Source: Mycobacterium sp. GA-2829 (GTDB taxonomy: Bacteria > Actinomycetota > Actinomycetes > Mycobacteriales > Mycobacteriaceae). Taken from it: DNA of 64,000 nucleotides. The translations under genes and the position numbers were made by a program. The notes under the pieces are model-generated. The model was not told where the DNA came from and searched no databases. It saw only the letters and a list, made by a program, of their open reading frames with translations. Below, piece after piece: positions 54,267 to 63,199 of the stretch (its first letter is position 1; the number at the start of each line of letters is the position of its first letter). The stretch spans positions 62,001 through 126,000 of the forward strand of contig NZ_LQIT01000006.1 of the NCBI RefSeq assembly GCF_001499965.1. Reading direction: 5' to 3'.

Positions 54267-57200
54267 TTACTCCGAGTCGGAGGTCTTCTTCTCGGTCTTC
54301 GTCGAGGAGCTGTCGTTCGAGTCCTTGGCCGGCTTCTTGTTGCCGCCGACCGCCTTCTCGATGTTCTTCCGGACCCCGTCGAGGTTCTTGCGGGTCTGGT
54401 TGGCCGCACCCTCGAGGTTCTTGCGGGTCTGGTTCGCCGCACCCTCGAGGTTCTTGCGGGTCTCGTTGACCGCACCCTCGAGGTTCTTGCGGGTCTGGGT
54501 CAGCCCGTCGTTGATCTGCTTACCGGCGTTGTCGACCGCCTCACGCAGCTCCGCCTGTGCCTCGGTGACCTGCTTCTGCAGATCGGCAGCCGGGTTCGCC
54601 GGCGCGGGCAGCGTGATCTTGGTCGGCAGTTCGGGCAGTCGCGGCAGTGCGTTGGTGGCCGGCGCCTTGGCCGCCGGGGCGTCCTCGGTCGTCAGCGTCA
54701 CCGCACGCGATCCGCTGCCCACCGAGGCGTCCGCAGCGTCCGAGGACTGGACCGCACCGGTGCGCAAGGCGTCGGCGTTGACGCGGTTGGCCTCGATGCC
54801 GCCGCCCGCGCTACCACCGATGCTGCCGCCGAACCCGCCGAGAGCCCCGCGGATGGCACCGCTGATCGCCGCGCTGATCGCACCGCCGATGTTGACGTCG
54901 CTGGCCGCCTCGGCGAAGGCCCGCGCCGCCGCGAAGATGCCGGCGCCGATGGCCTGGGCCGCGTCGTTGCCGTTCTCCAAGGCAGAGATCGCCGTGGCGC
55001 GGAACGCGTTGACCACCGCGCGGGTGGCCGCTGCGATGTTGTTGACCGCATCCGTGCCGATTTCGGTCAGCGAATCGGCTGCCGCACCGAAGTACGCGCC
55101 GGCCTCGCCGAACGATTCGACGAACTCCGCCGGGGTCGGCAGACCCTCGAGGCTCGCGCCGATCGCCGCGGAGATGTCCGCACCGACCTCGGCGAAGCCT
55201 TCCAGTGCCGCGGCACCCAGGTCCAGGCCGGCCTCGAGACCCGCTTCCAGCGAGAGCCCGAGGTCGGACAGCACCGGTCCGAGCGAGGCCGAGGCATCGA
55301 TGAGCGCATCGATGAACACCGCCGGGCTGGGCAGATTCTCGACGGCTGCCTCGAACGCGGCGGCGAGCGTGCCGCCACCTTCGACGAGTGCCTCGAGGAA
55401 GGCGCCGAACGACTCGCCGCTGATGTCGATGCCGGTCTGGATGGCAGCGGTCAGCGCGGCCGACAGGTTGCCGATCGCGTCGGCGGTGGCATCGGCGATG
55501 GCGTCGAAGCCGGGTGCGAACGCCTCGATGGAGGTCTCGATCGCGGCGGCGAACTCAGCCGGGGTCGGGAAGCCCGCGATCGCGGCGTCGAACGCCGCAG
55601 CCAGTTCGGCACCCGCGTTGGCCAGCACGTCGGCGATGAGGCCGGCGTCCAGGTCGATGCCGAGGTCGACGATCAGGTCCAGCGCCGCGTCGATCGAAGC
55701 GCCGAGGTCGATGTCGATCGCGTTCAGGGCGCCGATGAAGGCGTCGAGGAACGCCTCGGGCGTCGGGAATGCGCCGAGGGCGGCCTCGAACGCCGCGGCC
55801 AGCTGACCGCCCGCGTCCTGCAGGCCGGCGAGGACCGCCTCGAACGCCGTCTCACCGGCAGCCAGGCCGGCCTCGATGGCGGCCGACAGCGCGCCGGAGA
55901 AATTGGCGATCGCGGTGCCGGTGGCGTCGGCCAGGGCGGTGAGGCCCGGGATGAAGCCCTCCAGCGCGGCCTCGAAGGCGGCCACGAATTCCACGGGCGA
56001 CGGGAAGCCCTCGAGGGCGGCGTCGAAGATCGCGGCGAGTTCGGCACCGGCTTCGGCGAGGGCCTCGCCGATCGCGGTCGCATCCAGGTTCAGACCCAGG
56101 TCCACGACGACCTCGAGCGCGGCGTCGATGGCCGCCGCCAGGTCGACGTCGATGGCACCGAAGGCCGAGACCAGGGCGTCGACGAACGCCTCCGGCGTCG
56201 GGAACGCCTCGATCGCGGCGTTGAAGGCCGCGGCGAGATCGCTACCCGCGTCCAGCAGGCCGGTGACGATTGCGTCGAACGCGTCCACCCCGGCGGCGAA
56301 GCCGGTCTCCAGCGCCGTGGTGAGGGCACCCGACAGGTCACCGAACACCTCGGCGGTCGCCGCGGCGAGCGCATCGAAGCCCGGGATGACGCCTTCGAGG
56401 GCGGCGTTGAAGGCCGCGATGAACTCGTCCGGAGTCGGGAAGCCCTCCAGCACACCGTCGAACAGCGCGGCGAAATCCGCACCCGCTTCGAGCAGCGCGT
56501 CGGCGATGGCACCGGCGTCGAGGTCCAGGCCGAGGTCGACGATGGCTTCGAGCGCCACGTCGAGCGCCGCACCCAGGTCGACGTCGATCGCGCCGAACGC
56601 CGACACGAGGGCATCGATGAACGCCTCTGGCGTCGGGAACGCCTCGATCGCAGCGTTGAAGGCGGCGGACAGTTCGCCGCCGATGTCCTGCAGCCCGGCG
56701 ATGAGGGATCCGAACGCGTCCAGACCCGCGATGGCACCGGCTTCCAGAGCCGCCGACAGCGCGCCCGAGAGATCGGTGAACGCCTCGGCCGCGGCCTCGG
56801 CGAGCACGTTGAAGCCCGGGACGAGACCGGCGACGGCGGCGTTGAAGGCCGCGAGGAAGTCCGCCGGGGTCGGGAAGCCTTCGATGGCGCCTTCGAACAC
56901 GGCGGCCAGGTCGGCGCCGGCTTCGATGAGCGCCTCGGCGACAGCCGTGGCGTCGAGGGCCAGACCGAGGTCGACGATCGCCTCGAGCGCGACATCGAGC
57001 GCCGCACCCAGGTCGACGTCGATGGCGGCGAACGCATCCACGAACGCGTCGAGGAAGGCCTCTGGCGTCGGGAACGCCTCGATCGCGGCCGCGAACGCGG
57101 CGGCGAGATCGCTGCCCGCATCGAGCAGACCGTTGACGACGGCATCGAACGCGCCGATACCGGCGGCGGCGCCGGCGTCGATGGCCGCGGCCAGCGCACC

Positions 57201-58325
57201 CGACAGGTCGGTGAGCGCCTCACCGGCGGCCTCGGCGAACGCGTTGAGGCCCGGCAGCACACCCGTGATGGCGGCGTTGAACGCGGCGAAGAAGTCGGCC
57301 GGGGTGGGGAAGCCGTCGAAGACGTCCCCGAACGCGGCAGCCAGATCGGCACCGGCTTCGATGAGCGCTTCGGCGATCGCGGTGGCGTCCAGGTCGATCC
57401 CCAGGTCGACAAGCGCTTCGAGCGCCACGTCGAGTGCGGCACCGAGGTCGACGTCGATGGCGCCGAACGCCGAGACCAGCGCGTCGATGAACGCCTCGGG
57501 GGTCGGGAACGCCTCGAGCGCGGCGTTGAACGCGGCGGCGAGCTCACCACCGGCGTCGAGCAGTCCGTCGACCAACGCCTCGAATGCGGTGGCACCCGTG
57601 GCGAGACCCGCCTCGATGGCGGCGGCGAGCTCACCCGACAGCTCGGTGAACGCCTCGGCGGCGGCGGTGGCGACAGCGTTGAAGCCCGGGATGACGCCTT
57701 CCAGCGCAGCCTCGAAGGCTCCGACGAATTCCTCCGGCGTCGGGAACGCGGCCAGTGCGGCGTTGAACGCGGCGGCCAGGTCGGCACCGGCCTCGAGGAA
57801 CGCCTCACCGATGGCGCCGGCGTCCAGAGTGATGTCGAGGTCCAGCGCGGCTTCGAGAGCGATCTCGATGGCGCCGGCGAGATCCAGATTGATCGACGCG
57901 AACGCGGACACGACGGCGTCGACGAAGGCCTCGGGCGACGGGAAGTTGGCGAGCGCGTTGTCGACCGCGGTGGCCAGGACGCTACCGCCGTCGAGCAGGC
58001 CCTCGACCACGGCCTGGAACGCGTTGTTGCCTTCCCCGACAGCGTTCACGAGCGCTTCCTGAAGCGCTCCGCCGAGACCGATGATCGCGGCCTGGGTCGC
58101 CTGAGAGGCGCTGTTGAGCGCACCACCGACCGGCGCCCACGCGGACTGGGCGGCGGCGATCAGATCAGACAGGGCCGACAGCGAAACGTCGTCGAGCACC
58201 GCGACCATCCGGTCGCCACGAATCTGGAAGTCCGGGGGCAGAACCTCGACCGGAGCCAACGCGATCGATGTAGCTCCCACAACGGCCACACCGGCGGTCA
58301 AGTACGACCGAACAGCAACTTCCAT
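54267..58325 (-). CDS. Giant Ala-rich repeat protein (family A paralogue 3), 1352 aa
   Basis: A 1352-residue exported protein. Residues 1-32 carry the family signature (RSYLTAGVAVVGATSIALAP then VEVLPPD). From about 109 to 1094 there are seven repeats of ~145 residues; each has two half-motifs with FPTPEAF and FPTPADF (14 [FL]P[ST]P sites). Residues 40-1101 contain no Lys, Arg, His or Cys by direct reading. After that comes a Gly-rich region (~1135-1185), a Pro/Ala linker and a C-terminal amphipathic tail with four 11-residue TRKNLEGAxNQ-type repeats (~1270-1315), ending in a Lys/Asp/Ser stretch. ATG 58325 follows GAGGGG. Predicted surface or secreted; function unknown, not a PE_PGRS or PPE protein by sequence. 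Confidence 0.85.
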   Translation of the reverse strand: MEVAVRSYLTAGVAVVGATSIALAPVEVLPPDFQIRGDRMVAVLDDVSLSALSDLIAAAQSAWAPVGGALNSASQATQAAIIGLGGALQEALVNAVGEGNNAFQAVVEGLLDGGSVLATAVDNALANFPSPEAFVDAVVSAFASINLDLAGAIEIALEAALDLDITLDAGAIGEAFLEAGADLAAAFNAALAAFPTPEEFVGAFEAALEGVIPGFNAVATAAAEAFTELSGELAAAIEAGLATGATAFEALVDGLLDAGGELAAAFNAALEAFPTPEAFIDALVSAFGAIDVDLGAALDVALEALVDLGIDLDATAIAEALIEAGADLAAAFGDVFDGFPTPADFFAAFNAAITGVLPGLNAFAEAAGEALTDLSGALAAAIDAGAAAGIGAFDAVVNGLLDAGSDLAAAFAAAIEAFPTPEAFLDAFVDAFAAIDVDLGAALDVALEAIVDLGLALDATAVAEALIEAGADLAAVFEGAIEGFPTPADFLAAFNAAVAGLVPGFNVLAEAAAEAFTDLSGALSAALEAGAIAGLDAFGSLIAGLQDIGGELSAAFNAAIEAFPTPEAFIDALVSAFGAIDVDLGAALDVALEAIVDLGLDLDAGAIADALLEAGADFAALFDGVLEGFPTPDEFIAAFNAALEGVIPGFDALAAATAEVFGDLSGALTTALETGFAAGVDAFDAIVTGLLDAGSDLAAAFNAAIEAFPTPEAFVDALVSAFGAIDVDLAAAIDAALEVVVDLGLNLDATAIGEALAEAGAELAAIFDAALEGFPSPVEFVAAFEAALEGFIPGLTALADATGTAIANFSGALSAAIEAGLAAGETAFEAVLAGLQDAGGQLAAAFEAALGAFPTPEAFLDAFIGALNAIDIDLGASIDAALDLIVDLGIDLDAGLIADVLANAGAELAAAFDAAIAGFPTPAEFAAAIETSIEAFAPGFDAIADATADAIGNLSAALTAAIQTGIDISGESFGAFLEALVEGGGTLAAAFEAAVENLPSPAVFIDALIDASASLGPVLSDLGLSLEAGLEAGLDLGAAALEGFAEVGADISAAIGASLEGLPTPAEFVESFGEAGAYFGAAADSLTEIGTDAVNNIAAATRAVVNAFRATAISALENGNDAAQAIGAGIFAAARAFAEAASDVNIGGAISAAISGAIRGALGGFGGSIGGSAGGGIEANRVNADALRTGAVQSSDAADASVGSGSRAVTLTTEDAPAAKAPATNALPRLPELPTKITLPAPANPAADLQKQVTEAQAELREAVDNAGKQINDGLTQTRKNLEGAVNETRKNLEGAANQTRKNLEGAANQTRKNLDGVRKNIEKAVGGNKKPAKDSNDSSSTKTEKKTSDSE
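54381..54512. repeat. 33-bp tandem repeat encoding the 11-residue tail repeats
   Basis: GAGGTTCTTGCGGGT recurs at 54381, 54414, 54447 and 54480, exactly 33 bp apart. On the minus strand these encode four TRKNLEGA-type 11-mers. Three are almost identical in DNA, indicating recent duplication. Confidence 0.9.
55044..58001. repeat. Seven ~435-bp in-gene repeats
   Basis: The repeat units of the 1352-residue protein measure 145 codons from GLLDAGSDLA to the next GLQDIGGELS. Units 2-6 are the most alike; unit 1 and unit 7 are more diverged, as expected of an array that grows from the inside. Confidence 0.85.
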
Positions 58326-59362
58326 GACATCCCCTCAGAGTCTCAAAAAGCCCGACGGAGCAAAACATACCTGAGAACTACCTAAGTAACAAAGTGGTAC
58401 CCGCCTTTTTCTACGGAGCTTTTCTGAGGTTACGATTCGCGTTTGCCTGACGGCTGCTACTCGTAATTAGCCTTCGATGTCGCCCGCGTTCACAAAGCGC
58501 CGGAATGGCAAATCGACGGCGGTGTGGGACGAGCTGTCTCCGATCGGGGTGAAAAGTCGTTCACCATGCTAACGACAATTGCTGGAACATTGAACCGTGA
58601 AGGTTCTTCGAGCGTATGGCCGTCGTGTGTTCGGGGTGGCGGATTGCCTATCTGGCGTTGATGGGTGCACTCCGACGCTTCTAGGTCGCGTCGCGCCGAG
58701 TTGACGGTCGTCATGTTGTTGTTTCAGCAAGGACTTGTGATGGAGCTACCGTTTGGGCAGGTCTTCGCTGGTTTTGGGTCCGACGGGGTGTCGGCAAAGA
58801 ACCGAGGCGGATCGACGTGGGAACCGGCCGCAGTGGCCGGGAAGGGCTGGCGCGGACGTTCTCAGGAAGCGCAGGCGGCCCCGGCCGGGGCCCGGGGAGG
58901 CGCGGATGTCCCAGCTGAGAGGGATGTTTTGACGCTCGCGAAAATGGGTACCTGTGCAGGACTTCTCTGGCGTGGGTGATGAGTGGTCGTGGGAGGATTA
59001 TTCGGGTGAGTCGCGCCGGCGGTCCCGCTTCTTAGCCGAGTCGCCGTACTCGGAGGCACGGCCGTCTCGAGTAGTTAGCTGTAGCCTGGGCGGCGAGACG
59101 TATAAGCGCGCATATGTAGTTAGCCACCTTATCAAGGACCGAGAAATCTGAGAGTCGGCTGAGGCGTCCAGTTAACTTCCTGGAGCGCTGCGCAGCGAAC
59201 GGACAGGTAGGCGGTGCGCGGGTCTGATCGTGCGCTTGCTGAGCGGTCGGAGGCGCCCCGAGACGGCGCTGGGAACGGCACGACGCTGACGCGGACGTCA
59301 AATGGCTGACATGCGCCCTATCGCATGACCGAGTCTTTCAACGGGGTTTCACACGAGCGGCG
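58326..59362. other. 1-kb region with no supported gene
   Basis: Between the giant repeat protein gene and the next secreted-protein gene. The first ~450 bases have lower GC than the genes on either side and probably include the giant gene's promoter. Open frames at 58665-58979 (plus) and 59032-59301 (minus) show no domain, no good ribosome-binding site and odd composition. No tRNA or insertion sequence was recognised. It may be decayed coding sequence. Confidence 0.5.
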
Positions 59363-59381
59363 AAGCGTCACAGTGACGCTT
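59363..59381. terminator. Short hairpin terminator
   Basis: AAGCGTCA (59363-59370) and TGACGCTT (59374-59381) pair perfectly with a 3-nt loop. On the minus strand it follows the stop of the gene ending at 59398 by 16 bases. Confidence 0.65.
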
Positions 59382-59397
59382 TGATGCGGTTGCGGTC

Positions 59398-60591
59398 TTA
59401 CGACTGAGCGCCGTCGTCGTTTCCGGCCGGCTTGTCGCTCGGCTTCTCGTCCGGGGACGACGTGGAATTCGGCGACGAGGTGTCGGCGTCCTGATCGGCA
59501 TCGTCGTTCTTGCCGCCGGTAGTGGCGTCGCCGGTGTCTTTGGTCGACGACGGAGTGTTCTTCTTCGGGCCCTGGGTCAAGCGCTTGATCGTCGACTGCA
59601 TGTTGTCGAGACCCTGCTGAACGCGGACGCCGAACTCCTTGGCCAGATCGCCAGCCTTGGGGAGCTTCGCCGTGCTCGGCCGCACTGTCTTGGTGGGAAC
59701 CTCGGCGTCGCCGGCGGCGGGCTCTTCGATGATCACGGGAAGTTGGGGTGCCGTTCCCGTTGAAGGCAGCTGCGATTGGGCGGTGGTCCCGGGTTTGGTC
59801 GTGGGCGCGGCGCCGTCGCGGATTTCGCCTGCGACGTCGTCGACGGTCTGGTCGACGTGGTCGATCAAACCCCCAGGCTTCCCGATCGGTTTCGGCAGGT
59901 TACGGATCAACGCGCGGATGAGAGGTTTGAGCGCACTCTCGTGGAAGGCCTTGTCGATCTCTTCGATACCGGTGAGATTCGGGTGCCCGGCCAGCAGGGC
60001 GGTGAGCGGTTCCACGATCAGGCGGCGGAGCGCCTCGTCGGGACCGATCTTGCCGGTAAGCAGTTGCTGCACCACCTGTTGGGTCAGCACCAGCGCGACC
60101 GCAGGAGCCATGCTGACCTGCTTGACGAAGGTGATGCCGGCCTCGCCGAAGCTGGTGCCGATGTCGGTCAGGGCGCCGACGACGTTGCCGATCGCGTCCG
60201 ACGGTACACCCACCGGCAAGGGGGTGGGGGTGTGGCTGACCAGCGATCGCTCATGGTTGGGGGCGAAGTCCTCGACCGACAGCGGGATAGCGGGTTCGGT
60301 GTAGGTCAGACCGGTGCCGAATGCGGAGATCACCGAATCGCGCCCGGTGGTGGAGACGTCGTTGAACAGCCGCTGCAGCACCTCGATGGAGCTGAGCCAG
60401 TCCTGGCGGATGGCGCCGATCGACTGCAGGAACTCAGGGTCGAGGACGTCGAGCCGGTGACCGTCGGCGGTGAAATCCGATGCGGAGACACGGATGTCCG
60501 ACGGCAGCGGGACAACAGGGTTCGCCACCACGACGGCAGCACCGGATATGACTACCCCGGTGGCCAGAAAAGGGGCGATGGCCCGCCGCAT
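59398..60591 (-). CDS. Secreted protein, family A paralogue 4
   Basis: A 397-residue protein with a variant family signature (APFLATGVVISGAAVVVANP then VVPLPSD), a folded-looking middle (FLQSIGAIRQDWLSSIEVLQ, PIGKPGGLIDHVDQTVDDVA) and a charged, disordered tail with Lys and Asp (KEFGVRVQQGLDNMQSTIKR, then GPKKNTPSST). Start ATG 60591 with GGAGGG upstream. It has no acidic-only tail, unlike paralogues 1 and 2. Function unknown. Confidence 0.8.
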   Translation of the reverse strand: MRRAIAPFLATGVVISGAAVVVANPVVPLPSDIRVSASDFTADGHRLDVLDPEFLQSIGAIRQDWLSSIEVLQRLFNDVSTTGRDSVISAFGTGLTYTEPAIPLSVEDFAPNHERSLVSHTPTPLPVGVPSDAIGNVVGALTDIGTSFGEAGITFVKQVSMAPAVALVLTQQVVQQLLTGKIGPDEALRRLIVEPLTALLAGHPNLTGIEEIDKAFHESALKPLIRALIRNLPKPIGKPGGLIDHVDQTVDDVAGEIRDGAAPTTKPGTTAQSQLPSTGTAPQLPVIIEEPAAGDAEVPTKTVRPSTAKLPKAGDLAKEFGVRVQQGLDNMQSTIKRLTQGPKKNTPSSTKDTGDATTGGKNDDADQDADTSSPNSTSSPDEKPSDKPAGNDDGAQS

Positions 60592-60714
60592 GGCGCCCTC
60601 CCCACGTGCGCAGCGTTCAATCGGTAAAGCGTAGCTGAGACTGGCCTGAGAATACAGCAGCCTGAGTGGTCGATTTCCTGAGAATATGCGTCGACAGGTT
60701 TAGAGCGGACGAAG

Positions 60715-60743
60715 CGACCCCGGGGCAGCACGCCCCGGGGTCG
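60715..60743. terminator. 12-bp perfect hairpin terminator
   Basis: CGACCCCGGGGC (60715-60726) and GCCCCGGGGTCG (60732-60743) pair perfectly with a 5-nt loop. On the minus strand it follows the stop of the gene ending at 60758. Confidence 0.85.
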
Positions 60744-60757
60744 TTCCTTGGCTGCGG

Positions 60758-62794
60758 TCAGTCGGTTTCGGAAGCGGGTGCTTCCTTGTCCGGCTTGTCC
60801 TCGTTCTGGCTGTTCGTGGGTTGGTCGTCCTTGGCCTCGCGAGCGGGCTGCTTCTTCAACCCACCGGTCAGCGTCTTGCGGAGGTGCTCGCCCGCATCGT
60901 TGAGCCGGTCGACGCCGCCCTCCATCGCGTCGCGGACGTTCTCGCCCGCTTCGCGCAGATTCTTGATCAGAGCCGGTTGCTTGCCCGGGCGGTTGCGCAG
61001 GATCGGGTCCTTCTTGCCGGTCACGTCGGTACCCGGCTCGAGCTCGGCCGCGCCACCGCTGACCTCGAGGGTCACCTTCTGCGAGCCCTGGTCGAGCTGG
61101 CTCTGGTTGGCTGGCGGTGGCGTGGCCTCTTCAAGGGCGTCATTCGCGGTGATGGTCGTCGTCGGCCCGCTGGGCAGGCCGATCGGCAGCGGCGGCAGGT
61201 TCTGGATCAGGCTCGCCAGGTCGCCGAGGACGTCGATCGGGTTGCGGTAGATGCCGTCGGGCGGGTTGTTGACCCCCGGGATGCCGCCGAAGAAGAAGGC
61301 GTCGCGGACTCCGTCGACGAGGGCTTCGATCACGTCGCCCGGCACCTGACCCCAGTCGACGTTGTCGGGGAAGGTGAAGAAGGGTGCGTAATCCTGACCG
61401 TAGTTGTTGGAGAAATCGCGGTCATACGGGTCGATGCCGGCGGCGAGCTGTGCCGCGGTCGGGTTCTGGACGACGTTCGTGTAACCCAGGTTCCCGAGGA
61501 TCTTGATGGCCGGCTCGATGGCATCCGCGAACGGGTTGGTGAAGCCGAAGGCGCCGCCGGTGAAGAAGTTGGCGACATCGGCCGGGTAGCGGAACGGCTC
61601 GAGAATCGGCTGACGGTCCGACGGGATGGTCAGGAAGATGTTGATCGCCCCGTCCTCGTCGAGAAGTCCGCCGATGATCCCCGGCAGCGCCGCGGCGAGT
61701 TGCGGCGCCAGGGCCGCGACATCGCCACCACGCAGGAGGTAGGTCGGAAACAGGCCTGCCGCAACGGAATTCGCGAGCGAGACCGGGTTCGGCCAGGCCG
61801 GGAAGTCCGAGAAGGGGTCGTATTCCGCCGTCGCGTCGATCTTGATCGGGATGAGTCCGCCGGTGGGGATGGAGATGTCGGGCAGGCCGATGGTGAGCGC
61901 ACCGATCAACGCGGCCTTCTGCGCCGCAGGGATTGGCAGTGGAGCCAAGACGCCGGTCAGTGCTAACACCTGTGCGGCCGTGAGTGGTTCGGTGCCGATG
62001 TTCACGTAGTCCGCATCGTTTTCGACGTCGGGGGTGACGACACTCTCGTAGCCGAAGAGGCGGACGAGTGGGTCGAGCAGCGGTGCGAAGCGCGCCGCGA
62101 TACCACCATCGGCGCGGCCCCAGTTCCGCAGCAGAAGGAGCGGCAGGATCGTCAGGATGTCCCGCTGCTCCTCGGACGTGAAGTAATCGCGGATCTGGGG
62201 ATAGGCGAGACCTGTCGAGAGCGCTCCCAAACCAAAGCCGACGACGATCGGGATGCGAACTCCGTTCGCGAGAGGGATGTCAGGGACCTCGATTCCGAGG
62301 GGCTCAAGCAGCGGCGCCAGGGCATCGAGTCCGGCGATCACCGCAGGCAACTGCGGGTTCACCAGCCCAAGCAACTGCCCGATGTTCAGACCCGGTTCAG
62401 TGCTGGTGACCTCGTCGACAATGGCCCCCGGGAATGCGGGCACATAGCCCAGGTTGAGCCCGAACAGGTTGGCCAGCCCGAACGGGGGACCGGTCGTGAC
62501 GAGGTTGATCCCCAACGGCTCCAGCAGATCCGGGATGCCGTTGATGGCGTCGAAGTTCAGCCCCAGCAGATCGCCGAGGTTGACGACGCTGCCCAGGTTG
62601 AGGATGTCGGTCGGCGAGAGGGCGGTCAGCTCGACCGCATCCGTGCGGGGAGCCTTCTGGTCGGGCACCGCCGAGGCGCCGGCCGCCGGGGCGGTCAGCC
62701 CCATCGTCAAGGCCGTCGCGGTCGCGGTCACCCCGCCCATCACGGCGGCTCTCCTCACACGGTTACGGAGCGGCCGCTTGCGGTGCTTCGACAT
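60758..62794 (-). CDS. Secreted 678-aa protein with basic amphipathic tail
   Basis: A 678-residue exported protein. The N terminus KHRKRPLRNRVRRAAVMGG plus a hydrophobic stretch (TATATALTMGLTAPAAGASA) is a long signal peptide. The body (40-560) has repeated GLN, GIN and LEPLGI segments (NLGDLLGLNFDAINGIPDLL, LLEPLGIEVPD) and a DYVNIGTEPLTAAQ segment. The tail has REAGENVRDAMEGGVDRL and NDAGEHLRKTLTGG, amphipathic with 11-residue spacing, then Lys/Glu/Asp disorder. It lacks the YL.AGV signature of family A but shares gene context and the tail style. Start ATG 62794. No known domain is recognised with confidence; the middle could be distantly PE-PPE/hydrolase-like. Confidence 0.75.
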   Translation of the reverse strand: MSKHRKRPLRNRVRRAAVMGGVTATATALTMGLTAPAAGASAVPDQKAPRTDAVELTALSPTDILNLGSVVNLGDLLGLNFDAINGIPDLLEPLGINLVTTGPPFGLANLFGLNLGYVPAFPGAIVDEVTSTEPGLNIGQLLGLVNPQLPAVIAGLDALAPLLEPLGIEVPDIPLANGVRIPIVVGFGLGALSTGLAYPQIRDYFTSEEQRDILTILPLLLLRNWGRADGGIAARFAPLLDPLVRLFGYESVVTPDVENDADYVNIGTEPLTAAQVLALTGVLAPLPIPAAQKAALIGALTIGLPDISIPTGGLIPIKIDATAEYDPFSDFPAWPNPVSLANSVAAGLFPTYLLRGGDVAALAPQLAAALPGIIGGLLDEDGAINIFLTIPSDRQPILEPFRYPADVANFFTGGAFGFTNPFADAIEPAIKILGNLGYTNVVQNPTAAQLAAGIDPYDRDFSNNYGQDYAPFFTFPDNVDWGQVPGDVIEALVDGVRDAFFFGGIPGVNNPPDGIYRNPIDVLGDLASLIQNLPPLPIGLPSGPTTTITANDALEEATPPPANQSQLDQGSQKVTLEVSGGAAELEPGTDVTGKKDPILRNRPGKQPALIKNLREAGENVRDAMEGGVDRLNDAGEHLRKTLTGGLKKQPAREAKDDQPTNSQNEDKPDKEAPASETD

Positions 62795-63199
62795 TTATTA
62801 CCTCCCTCTCAGCTGAATCTCAGGTGCGGCGAAACGTAACACCGGCCGACGCGGCCTCGGAGGTAATTGCTGCCGTCGCAACGACAGGTGATTGCAGTCG
62901 AAAGTTCTTTCTTTACAATCGCAACGTTGTGATCTGCACCACATGCCCACAAGTGAACGGCAGTTCCCCCGCGAGCGTCCGTCGACGGGGTGCAAAACCC
63001 TTGCAATAAAGAAAGATTCACCGCGATAGGTATCACCACGAATTCCGAAGGTCATCACACCCGGTAACCGGCAGCCCACGCCCCGCCTACGGCGAAACCA
63101 GTTGCGCTGGAAACCTGCCGAAAACCGGAAGAGTTTGCCGTCAGCGCCCCGTCATGCGTCGCCGCGCGGCGGAGACGCACCGGCGTACATTCACCGCTG
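62795..63199. other. Intergenic region before mshB
   Basis: About 400 bases with a low-GC centre. It contains a 10-bp inverted repeat TCTTTCTTTA (62906-62915) / TAAAGAAAGA (63007-63016) about 90 bases apart. It probably carries the divergent promoters of the 678-residue gene and mshB. No small ORF of note. Confidence 0.5.

Noticed and set aside
56090..57808. 572-codon Arg/Ser/Pro-rich minus-strand frame in the giant gene
   Set aside because: Shifted-frame shadow of the true repeat frame.
55876..58062. 728-codon plus-strand frame inside the giant repeat gene
   Set aside because: Repeats on the minus strand produce a repeated Ser/Ala shadow on the other strand. The minus frame has the signal peptide, ribosome-binding site and terminator.
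58665..58979. 104-codon plus-strand frame in the gene-poor region
   Set aside because: No domain, no ribosome-binding site for the chosen start and no similarity recalled. Kept only as a note in the gene-free interval.
59032..59301. 89-codon minus-strand frame
   Set aside because: Composition and lack of motifs suggest a chance frame.
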